Shown: positions 8,271-15,000 of the stretch, one piece after another
Layout: each line of letters starts with the position of its first letter
Numbering within the stretch: the stretch's first letter is position 1
Source: CAZYVD01 sp964651045
GTDB taxonomy: Bacteria > Zhuqueibacterota > QNDG01 > DSAB01
Reading direction: 5' to 3'
Assembly (NCBI GenBank): GCA_964651045.1
Contig: CAZYVD010000047.1
Coordinates: 1-22,196 of the forward strand
DNA length: 22,196 nt
Position numbers and translations under genes: made by a program
Notes under the pieces: model-generated
Seen by the model: the letters and a program-made list of their open reading frames with translations, nothing else
What the model was told of the DNA's origin: nothing
The model's database searches: none

Positions 8271-8316
8271 TTTTAAAAAATAAAAAACCCGCGAACCTGG
8301 AAAGTCCGCGGGTTTT
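8271..8316 (-). terminator. Intrinsic terminator in the asnA leader (helix 3:4 of an attenuator)
   Basis: Read on the minus strand, AAAACCCGCGGACTT (8316-8302) pairs fully with AGGTTCGCGGGTTTT (8298-8284). This gives 15 bp with two G-U pairs and a 3-base loop, followed by TTATTTTTT. It ends about 20 bases before the asnA start and before its ribosome site, so it would stop transcription before asnA. The opposite strand has a much shorter T-run and no upstream gene to terminate. Confidence 0.88.
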
Positions 8317-8379
8317 GAAATTTAATAATATTAATGCAAAGATCTACTTGGGCGGACCCTCCCTGCTATGGAGAATCCG
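8299..8379 (-). promoter_or_regulatory. Three-helix attenuator switch (1:2, 2:3, 3:4) of asnA
   Basis: Minus strand. Segment 1, CGGATTCTCC (8379-8370), begins right after the last Asn codon of the leader ORF. It pairs over 10 bp with GGAGGGTCCG (8362-8353), loop ATAGCAG. Segment 2, GGAGGGTCCGC (8362-8352), pairs alternatively over 11 bp with segment 3, GCGGACTTTCC (8309-8299), which is the 5' arm of the terminator. The helices are mutually exclusive. A ribosome stalled on Asn codons covers segment 1 and frees 2 to pair with 3 (antitermination); one reaching the leader stop covers 2 and lets 3:4 terminate. Pairings are read from sequence; energies were not computed. Confidence 0.82.
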
Positions 8380-8421
8380 ATTATTATTCTGCAGATTGTT
8401 GTTATTTATTATTCTATTCAT
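8344..8421 (-). CDS. Asparagine-rich leader peptide of asnA (25 aa)
   Basis: On the minus strand, ATG at 8421-8419 opens a 25-codon ORF ending in TAG (8346-8344). It starts MNRIINNNNLQNNNRIL and ends SREGPPK. Eight residues are Asn (positions 2, 6-9, 12-14), encoded by both AAT and AAC. It lies between the asnA promoter and a terminator-antiterminator switch. The role would be as a sensor: ribosome speed through the Asn runs reports the level of charged tRNA-Asn. The stop codon lies seven bases beyond segment 2 of the switch, so a ribosome terminating there would mask it. No strong Shine-Dalgarno is visible; TTGG about 9 bases before the ATG is the best candidate. AT-richness alone favours AAT codons, but clustered runs also using AAC, matched to the downstream gene's product, make coincidence unlikely. 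Confidence 0.8.
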   Translation of the reverse strand: MNRIINNNNLQNNNRILHSREGPPK

Positions 8422-8448
8422 ATCAATAAACCAACTATGATTGTACAA

Positions 8449-8477
8449 ATAATAATAAAAAAATTTACTATTGTCAA
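8449..8477 (-). promoter_or_regulatory. Sigma-70-type promoter of asnA
   Basis: On the minus strand a perfect TTGACA (8477-8472) is followed by a 17-bp spacer and TATTAT (8454-8449). Transcription would begin near 8442, giving a leader of about 190 bases that includes the Asn-rich ORF and the attenuator. Confidence 0.7.
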
Positions 8478-8496
8478 GTGAAAGTTTGGCCGTTTT

Positions 8497-8509
8497 GCAA
8501 ATGATTTGC
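8497..8509. promoter_or_regulatory. Palindrome GCAAATGATTTGC upstream of the asnA -35
   Basis: A perfect 6-1-6 inverted repeat ends 19 bp upstream of the asnA -35 box, in the position of an activator site. It also lies about 110 bp before the perR promoter. No regulator can be assigned. The rest of 8510-8620 shows no gene or clear motif. Confidence 0.3.
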
Positions 8510-8620
8510 TGTTTTTAATACAACAGGGTGTTCTGCTTCAGGGGAATCGAAATTTTAATCTTGCATATATTTCAAAGAGGATAAAAGAGTGTCCATAATG
8601 TGAGTTTTGTTAAAAAAGTC

Positions 8621-8649
8621 TTGACAGTAATCAAAAATGGTATTATATT
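8621..8649 (+). promoter_or_regulatory. Sigma-70-type promoter of the perR operon
   Basis: TTGACA (8621-8626), a 17-bp spacer and TATATT (8644-8649) precede the perR start by 38 bp. The predicted start of transcription (near 8656) falls just before the palindromic operator pair at 8662-8685. Confidence 0.7.
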
Positions 8650-8661
8650 AAAATTAAAATA

Positions 8662-8685
8662 TTATCATTATTGTAATCATTACAA
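8662..8685. promoter_or_regulatory. Overlapping PerR-box-like operators before perR
   Basis: TTGTAATCATTACAA (8671-8685) is a perfect 7-1-7 inverted repeat, differing from the PerR box consensus TTATAATNATTATAA by one symmetric base per arm. An overlapping TTATCATTATTGTAA (8662-8676) matches that consensus at all but two specified positions. Both lie between the promoter and the perR ATG, where bound repressor would block transcription; autoregulation is inferred. Confidence 0.65.
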
Positions 8686-8687
8686 AT

Positions 8688-9116
8688 ATGAAAAAAGTTA
8701 AAGACGAATTAATAAAATATGGAATAAGACCCACATATCAGAGAATGTCGATATATTCCTATCTTGATAAAAACCGCAATCACCCGACGGCAGACAAAAT
8801 ATACAGTGACCTTGTGAAAAAGATTCCTACTATGTCCAGAACAACGGTTTATAACACTCTCGACATGTTTTTAAAAAACAAAATAATAAAAGTCTTGACC
8901 ATAAAGGGGAATGAAGCACGATATGATATTGACAATTCAGACCATCACCATTTTCTCTGCAGAGAGTGTGGTAGAATTATAGACGTAGACGTAAAATGTC
9001 CTTATGGAGATGGAAGGTCAAAGAGTGTAGATGGTCATAGAATAGAAGAGATACATGGTTATTTTAAAGGAATATGTAAAGATTGTTTGAGAAAAAATAG
9101 GAGCAAAGAAAAATGA
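8688..9116 (+). CDS. perR: Fur-family peroxide-responsive repressor, PerR type
   Basis: A 142-aa Fur-family regulator with an N-terminal winged helix (YGIRPTYQRMSIYSYL, TVYNTLDMF) and a C-terminal metal-binding dimerisation domain. All five regulatory ligands of PerR can be placed: His32, Asp80, His86, His88 and Asp99 (B. subtilis His37, Asp85, His91, His93, Asp104). Asp99, where Fur proteins usually have Glu, favours PerR over Fur. Two CxxC pairs, Cys91/Cys94 and Cys130/Cys133, form the structural zinc site. It heads an operon with rubrerythrin and superoxide reductase, as expected for a peroxide sensor in an anaerobe. The ATG lies two bases after the palindromic operator; no Shine-Dalgarno is evident. 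The stop overlaps the next start (ATGA). Confidence 0.88.
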   Translation: MKKVKDELIKYGIRPTYQRMSIYSYLDKNRNHPTADKIYSDLVKKIPTMSRTTVYNTLDMFLKNKIIKVLTIKGNEARYDIDNSDHHHFLCRECGRIIDVDVKCPYGDGRSKSVDGHRIEEIHGYFKGICKDCLRKNRSKEK

Positions 9117-9334
9117 GAGAAAAAATTGAAAAGGCACTTGAGAAGATAAGACCGAGCCTGCAGGCTGATGGAGGCGATGTTGAACTTGTAGAAGTTACAA
9201 AAGATGGTGTTGTGAGGGTGAGACTTACAGGTGCATGTGGATCTTGTCCAATGAGTACTCTTACGCTGAAGATGGGTGTTGAGCGGATTCTAAAACAACA
9301 GGTGCCTGAGATTAAATCTGTTGAACAATTATAA
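9113..9334 (+). CDS. NifU-like C-terminal domain Fe-S scaffold protein
   Basis: A 73-aa stand-alone NifU C-terminal (Nfu) domain. It carries IRPSLQADGGDVELV and the metal-binding CGSCPMS motif with Cys42 and Cys45, followed by LKMGVERIL. Such proteins assemble or carry [4Fe-4S] clusters for transfer to apoproteins in the cytosol. The start overlaps the perR stop by 4 bp (ATGA). Its place between the peroxide repressor and oxygen-defence enzymes suggests repair or supply of Fe-S clusters damaged by oxidants, though the downstream enzymes use mononuclear or di-iron sites rather than clusters. Confidence 0.93.
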   Translation: MREKIEKALEKIRPSLQADGGDVELVEVTKDGVVRVRLTGACGSCPMSTLTLKMGVERILKQQVPEIKSVEQL

Positions 9335-9364
9335 GTAGATTATTGATAATACAAGGAGGAGGTT

Positions 9365-9544
9365 ATGGAGGATAAAAAGAGTTTAATATTACAGAAAATG
9401 GGAGATGCTGGAAAACCTTTGAAACCTGGCGATATAGCAGAAATGGTCGGAATGAGCAAGGATGAGGTTTCCAAATTAATAAATGAACTGAAAAAAGAGA
9501 ATAGAGTCTATTCTCCTAAGAGATGTTTTTATCAACCTAAATAG
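9365..9544 (+). CDS. Small winged-helix DNA-binding protein (59 aa)
   Basis: A short gene with a strong Shine-Dalgarno (AAGGAGGAGG) just before the ATG at 9365. The 59-aa product reads as one helix-turn-helix/wing unit: LILQKMGDAGKPLKPGDIAE, then MVGMSKDEVSKLINELKKEN as recognition helix region, then VYSPKRCFYQP as the wing. It resembles short MarR/ArsR-like wHTH proteins that consist of the DNA-binding domain only. It lies 30 bp after the NifU-like gene and 17 bp before rubrerythrin, so it belongs to the operon. Function is unknown; a second, local regulator of the rubrerythrin/superoxide reductase genes is possible. A single Cys (position 55) is present in the wing. Confidence 0.8.
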   Translation: MEDKKSLILQKMGDAGKPLKPGDIAEMVGMSKDEVSKLINELKKENRVYSPKRCFYQPK

Positions 9545-9561
9545 TAGTAGTGGAGGAAAGG

Positions 9562-10137
9562 ATGAAAAGTTTAAAGGGTACCCAGACTGAGAAAAATATA
9601 TTAACCGCATTTGCTGGAGAATCACAGGCAAGAAACCGATATACATACTTTGCCAGTAAGGCGAAAAAAGAAGGTTATGTACAGATATCCGTGATTTTTG
9701 AAGAGACTGCAAATCAGGAAAAAGAGCATGCCAAGAGGCTGTTTAAATTCCTTGAAGGTGGTGAGGTTGAGATATCGGGAAGTTTCCCTGCAGGTGTTAT
9801 CGGAACAACTCTTGAGAATCTCAAATCGGCTGCTGGTGGTGAAAATCATGAATGGAAGGAGATGTATCCATCGTTTGCAGAAAAGGCCAGAGAGGAAGGA
9901 TTTAATGAAATTGCAGATGTGTTTGAAGCGATCGCCGTTGCAGAAAAACAGCATGAGAAGAGGTACCTGAAACTTGCTCAAAATATTGAAAAGGGTCAGG
10001 TTTTCAAGAGAGATAAGGAGGTTGTATGGAGGTGCAGAAACTGCGGCTATCTACATATTGGTAAAGAGGCTCCAGAGAGGTGCCCTGCATGCGATCATCC
10101 TCAGGCCCATTTTGAATTGCTTGGAGAGAACTATTAA
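9562..10137 (+). CDS. rbr: Rubrerythrin
   Basis: A 191-aa rubrerythrin: an N-terminal four-helix di-iron domain (FAGESQARNRYTYFASKAKK, EETANQEKEHAKRLF, FNEIADVFEAIAVAEKQHEKRY give the repeated Glu and ExxH ligands) and a C-terminal rubredoxin-like domain with CRNCGY and CPACDHPQAHFEL. It reduces hydrogen peroxide to water in the cytosol of anaerobes using electrons through the rubredoxin centre. The ATG at 9562 is preferred to the GTG at 9550 because GGAGGAAAGG sits directly before it and the family begins MKSLKGTQTE. It is the fourth gene of the perR operon and is followed after 17 bp by superoxide reductase. Confidence 0.97.
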   Translation: MKSLKGTQTEKNILTAFAGESQARNRYTYFASKAKKEGYVQISVIFEETANQEKEHAKRLFKFLEGGEVEISGSFPAGVIGTTLENLKSAAGGENHEWKEMYPSFAEKAREEGFNEIADVFEAIAVAEKQHEKRYLKLAQNIEKGQVFKRDKEVVWRCRNCGYLHIGKEAPERCPACDHPQAHFELLGENY

Positions 10138-10154
10138 TATGGGAGGGTCAGGAG

Positions 10155-10529
10155 ATGGAAAAGAAACAGATATATAAGTGTGAAATCTGTGGAAATATTG
10201 TAGAACTCATTCATGTTGGCGGTGGGGATCTTGTCTGCTGCGGAGAGAAGATGAAGCTGATGCAGGAGAAGACGGAAGATTCTTCTGTTGAGAAGCATGT
10301 TCCTTTCATAATCAAGGAAAAGGGTAAAATAACAGTAAAAGTTGGTCAGAATGCAGCACATCCAATGGAGGATAAACACTATATAGAATGGATAGAGATT
10401 AATGCAGATGGAGAGTCTTATAAGAAATTCTTGAGTCCTGGTGATAAACCTGAAGCCGTGTTTTTAATCGATGCAGAGGTTGTTTATGCAAGAGAATACT
10501 GTAATGTTCATGGTTTGTGGAAAGGTTAA
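10155..10529 (+). CDS. dfx: Desulfoferrodoxin (superoxide reductase, 2Fe type)
   Basis: A 124-aa class I superoxide reductase with two iron centres. Centre I is the N-terminal desulforedoxin-like domain with Cys9, Cys12, Cys28 and Cys29 (CEICG, CCGEKM). Centre II, the catalytic Fe(His)4Cys site, has His48, His69, His75, Cys116 and His119, with the Glu46-Lys47 pair next to His48. All ligands are intact and length is normal. It reduces superoxide to peroxide without making oxygen, and the peroxide is then removed by the rubrerythrin encoded just upstream. The start follows GGAGGGTCAGGAG. No clear terminator follows; a weak hairpin (10571-10610) ahead of TTTTATT might end the operon. Confidence 0.97.
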   Translation: MEKKQIYKCEICGNIVELIHVGGGDLVCCGEKMKLMQEKTEDSSVEKHVPFIIKEKGKITVKVGQNAAHPMEDKHYIEWIEINADGESYKKFLSPGDKPEAVFLIDAEVVYAREYCNVHGLWKG

Positions 10530-10653
10530 GAAACGGGACTACAGGTGATCTTCTCTTGGAACTTATTTGCAGCCATGCGACTATGGCACTTTTGCCGATG
10601 TTGTATGGCTTTTTATTATAGAGTTTAAATCATATAATAAAAGTTTCAGAAAA

Positions 10654-12000
10654 ATGGCTAAAGCCGCATTCCGCTTCTCAAAGGAGAAAAAGAATTCAGA
10701 GGGAAAACTAGGGCTTGTGATGTGTACGGCTCTGGTCATAGGGAATATGATCGGATCCGGGATTTATCTGCTTCCATCATCCTTAGCAAGATATGGTGGC
10801 ATAAGTATTCTGGGCTGGCTTTTCACAACTGCGGGTGCTGTTGTCCTGGCAATGGTATTTGCACGGCTGAGCCGTCTTGTCTCACGTTCAGGCGGGCCAT
10901 ATGCATTTGTTCATCAAGGATTTGGAGAGTTTGCAGGCTTTTTGGTTGCCTGGGGCTACTGGATTTCAATCTGGACTGGTAATGCTGCCATATCAGTGGC
11001 AATGGTTGGATATCTTACTACATTTTTACCTGCACTTAATTCAAATCCAATGTGGCAGATTTTTACTGCTCTTTCTGCAATATGGATTCTGACGCTGATC
11101 AATGTCATGGGGGTAAGAAAGGCTGGTCTTATTCAGGTTGTTACTACTGTTCTCAAGCTTATCCCGATTGTTACTATTGCTTTTGCAGGTCTGTTTTATT
11201 TAAAAATGGACCATTTTTCTCCATTTAATAGAAGTGGATCGTCCTCATTTTTTGCAATCACAGCTACAGCTTCTCTGACTCTCTGGGCATTTCTTGGTCT
11301 TGAATCAGCATCTGTTCCTGCGGATGATGTTCAAGATCCCAAAAGAACCATACCAAGGGCAACAATAATTGGTACAATCATTACTGCGGTTGTATATGTT
11401 TTAGGCACTACTGCAGTAATTGGAATCCTACCTCCTGAACTGGCTGAAAAATCTTCAGCACCTTTTGCAGATGCTGCTGGTGTGATTTGGGGAGGTTGGG
11501 CCGGGTATTTTATTGCAGCAGGTGCGGCAATCTCTTGTTTTGGAGCCCTAAATGGATGGATATTACTTCAGGGTCAGATGCCGAGAGCAATAGCGATCGA
11601 TGGGCTCTTTCCAAAGATATTCAAAACCACCTCAAAACACCGAACACCACTATTTGGTCTTATTTTCTCTAGCATTCTTGTTTCAATCCTCATGGCAATG
11701 AACTTTACAAAGAGTCTTGTAGAGCAGTTTACTTTTATCATCATGCTGGCAACTCTTGCATGTCTTATTCCATACATCTTATGCAGCCTCTCGGAGCTGA
11801 TGATCTATTTTAAGAGGCGTGAAAAATTAAACAAGCGGAGGCTTTTCAGCTCAACAATTCTCGCAATATTTGCATTTCTCTACTCTTTCTGGGCACTTGC
11901 CGGGCTTGGAAGAGAGATAGTCTACTGGGGCTTTCTGCTTTTAATTGCAGGGATTCCTGTTTTTTGTGTTGTGAAGAAAAGAGATGTGAAGGTTGATTAA
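10654..12000 (+). CDS. APC-family amino acid permease or antiporter
   Basis: A 448-aa integral membrane protein with about 12 hydrophobic segments. The first helix has the APC-superfamily signature GNMIGSGIYLLPSSLA, followed by SRSGGPYAFVHQGFGEF and the later FLGLESASVPADDVQDPKRTIPRATI, a stretch typical of arginine/agmatine and putrescine/ornithine-type exchangers. Specificity is not certain. The ATG at 10654 gives MAKAAFRFSKEKK just before helix 1 and a family-like length; the longer frame from TTG 10567 would add 29 atypical residues with no ribosome site. It follows the superoxide reductase gene by 124 bp. Its stop is 2 bp from the stop of the convergent secreted-protein gene, with no terminator between them. 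Confidence 0.88.
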   Translation: MAKAAFRFSKEKKNSEGKLGLVMCTALVIGNMIGSGIYLLPSSLARYGGISILGWLFTTAGAVVLAMVFARLSRLVSRSGGPYAFVHQGFGEFAGFLVAWGYWISIWTGNAAISVAMVGYLTTFLPALNSNPMWQIFTALSAIWILTLINVMGVRKAGLIQVVTTVLKLIPIVTIAFAGLFYLKMDHFSPFNRSGSSSFFAITATASLTLWAFLGLESASVPADDVQDPKRTIPRATIIGTIITAVVYVLGTTAVIGILPPELAEKSSAPFADAAGVIWGGWAGYFIAAGAAISCFGALNGWILLQGQMPRAIAIDGLFPKIFKTTSKHRTPLFGLIFSSILVSILMAMNFTKSLVEQFTFIIMLATLACLIPYILCSLSELMIYFKRREKLNKRRLFSSTILAIFAFLYSFWALAGLGREIVYWGFLLLIAGIPVFCVVKKRDVKVD

Positions 12001-12002
12001 AC

Positions 12003-15000
12003 TTACTTCATAAAAAGAGCCTTTCTCATCTTTACCCTGCCGTTTGATTTCATAATAACAATATATTGTCCACTGCTTACGCATTTTCCTCTTTCGTCAA
12101 ATCCATCCCAGGTGGTTCTATATTCTCCTGGTTCCTTCTCATCGTCAACAAGAGTGCGTATTCTCTTGCCCTTCATATCAAAAATTTCAATCTTAACATG
12201 ACTACTCTTTTGAATACTGTAACATATAGTAGTCAGGGAATTGAATGGATTTGGGTAGTTTTGGACCAATTCGAATGTTTCTGGATATCCAATCTTTTCG
12301 GTTACATCACCAACATGTGTAACTTTGCCAAATGTTAGATAGCAAAATTCTGAGACTTCAACATATATGAAATGATCGTCTGATCCAATTACAGAAAGCA
12401 ATGACAATTCGCCGGTTGATGTTGAAAGATAGTATATAGGAAGCGATTCAGGATCTAAAACGCCAGCGCTATTGAGGTCGTCCTGTGTATATGTAATTCT
12501 GACTGTTATGGGTATTAGAAATCTGAGTCCATCCGGCCAGAAATGATATATCGATCCAAAAACATCAATTGTATCGGAGATGCCTGAAATTGAATCTGTT
12601 ACACCAATAGATATATCAGTTGTATCTTCCAGAGCTCCTGCAGGGATGATCATGGTTATGCCTGTTGAGTCGTCTGTGATGATTCCACCATCAGGGCCAA
12701 TACTATCCGTAGTAGTAATATGAACATTAGAAGCTCCAACAGTAAATATATATGTTGTGTCAAGGGAGTTGGGATGTATAGATAAATCTGTTGCCTTGAC
12801 ATTAATGGTAACATTCTCTTCAGAATTAAAACTACTGTCAGGATCATATTTAACAATATATTTCATGGCTTTTGATTTAATAATAACGTTGTAACTATCC
12901 AGTACTTTTCCACAATTGATAATCTCGATTCCATTTACTGATAGACATATAGAGTTTTTATCAATACCAGTATTATTGTCAAATATTTCAAATCTTACAT
13001 TTGTGTTTCGTGGCACGCCCACACCATCAGCAGGTGGAAAACAACGCTTAAGTTCAGGAGATTCGATATCGCCCAATACCCCAACACCAGTTAAGTTTAA
13101 ATATCTCGGATTTTCATCGGGGTCGTTATTATGAATAACAATTACTGCCTCTTTTTGCCCGGTAGAATTGGGGGTAAAGTTTACAACAAGCATGTGTGTC
13201 ATACCAGGATAGATTGTATATGATCCCCCTCCTCTTTTTATCTTAAATTCATCTTTATCTTTTCCTGTTAGTTTTGTCTCGGTAATATTCAATATTGCGT
13301 CACCATGGTTTCTAACCAAGAATGTAAACGATTCTGTTGAGTCTACAAATACATTTCCAAAATCGTAATTATCTGGTCGTATATCAATTTCTGGGGCTCC
13401 GCTTGATCCACTCAAGGCAATGTTTTTAGGGTTCTCATCAGGATCGTTGCTTATGAATTTAAGAGTGGCTTTTTTTGATCCTGAAGATGTGGGCCTGAAA
13501 CTTACGACTACATCCTGCGAGGATGAAGGAGTGAGTATAAATGAATTAACTCCATTGTCAATACTGAACTGGTCCGAATCTGTTCCTGTTATGATTGTGG
13601 ATGTTACATTAAGTGCTGAATTTCCTGTATTTGTTACAACAAATTTTTGCGATTTTGATTGTCCTTTATTTACAATTCCAAAGTTTTTTGAATCGGGATC
13701 TACATCGATATTAGGTGCAAGTCCATTTCCACTAAGGGCGACATCTAATGGATTTTCATCTGGGTCGTTACTTGCAATGCGCAGTATTGCGTTTTTAACA
13801 CCGTTATTACTCGGGTTAAATTCTACAACAATCTCTCTTGTGGCTGCAGGGGCAAGTGTAAACGATCCTCCACCAGATGTTATAGAGAATTCTCCAGCGT
13901 TGCTCCCAGTAAGATTAGTGGAAGATACCTGAAGATCTCCATTCCCGTCATTAGAGATTGTAAATGTTTGTGATGCGCTTGATCCAACATTTACATCACC
14001 AAAGTCTCTTGATGTGGGGTCGATTGATATGTCAGGTACTGTCATACCTGTTCCGCTCAGTGGAACATCCAGTGGATTTTCATCTGGATCGTTGCTTGTG
14101 ATTCTAAATGTTGCGCTCTTTGATCCAGTAGATGTTGGACTGAATTGTATCACAACATCGTGAGTCGATCCAGGGGAGAGTGTGAATGCTCCACTTCCAC
14201 TTATAATGCTAAACTCTGATGCATCTGTTCCTGTTATGTTTGTTGATGTGACTTCCAGATTGGAATTTCCCATGTTTGATATTGTGAAGGCCTGTGTTGA
14301 GCTTGTCCCAACAATTATATCACCAAAATTTTTTGAAGATGGAGATACAGATATGTCAGGCGCTAATCCAGTTCCTGTTAATGATATTTCTTTTGGATTT
14401 TCATCAGGGTCGTCGTTTGTGATACTGAATGTTGCACTCTTTGATCCAGCAGATGTAGGGTGGAATTGTATCACAACATCATGAGTTGATCCCGGTGAGA
14501 GTGTAAAGCTACCATTTCCGCTTAGGAAACTGAACTGAGTTGCATCTAGACCAGTAATGTTTGTTGCAGTTACATTGAGAGTATAATTTCCATTGTTTGT
14601 TACGATAAATGTTTGAGATGAATTTGTTCCAACAATTATATTGCCATAATTTTTTGAATTGGGATCTACATCGATATCAGGTGCAAGTCCATTTCCACTA
14701 AGGGCGACATCTAATGGATTTTCATCTGGGTCGTTACTTGCAATGCGCAGTATTGCGTTTTTAACACCGTTATTACTCGGGTTAAATTCTACAACAATCT
14801 CTCTTGTGGCTGCAGGGGCAAGTGTAAACGATCCTCCACCAGATGTTATAGAGAATTCTCCAGCGTTGCTCCCAGTAAGATTAGTGGAAGATACCTGAAG
14901 ATCTCCATTCCCGTCATTAGAGATTGTAAATGTTTGTGATGCGCTTGATCCAACATTTACATCACCAAAGTCTCTTGATGTGGGGTCGATTGATATGTCA

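Noticed and set aside
8271..8442. T-box riboswitch for asnA
   Set aside because: The conserved T-box antiterminator sequence (TGGNACCGCG) is absent, and the leader instead has an Asn-rich ORF with classic 1-2-3-4 pairing. AGGGAGGGTCCGC is only superficially similar.
10571..10616. Alternative hairpins AGCCAT/ATGGC and AGCCAT/ATGGCT-TTTT before the permease
   Set aside because: The stems are only 5-6 bp and one has a 28-base loop. This is too weak to call an attenuator or terminator.
10567..10653. TTG start extending the permease by 29 residues
   Set aside because: No ribosome site, residues unlike APC-family N-termini, and ATG 10654 gives a normal length.
13420..14898. Plus-strand frames opposite the ASH-repeat gene
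   Set aside because: They arise because the repeat DNA is open on both strands; their repeated peptides simply mirror the duplicated sense repeats.
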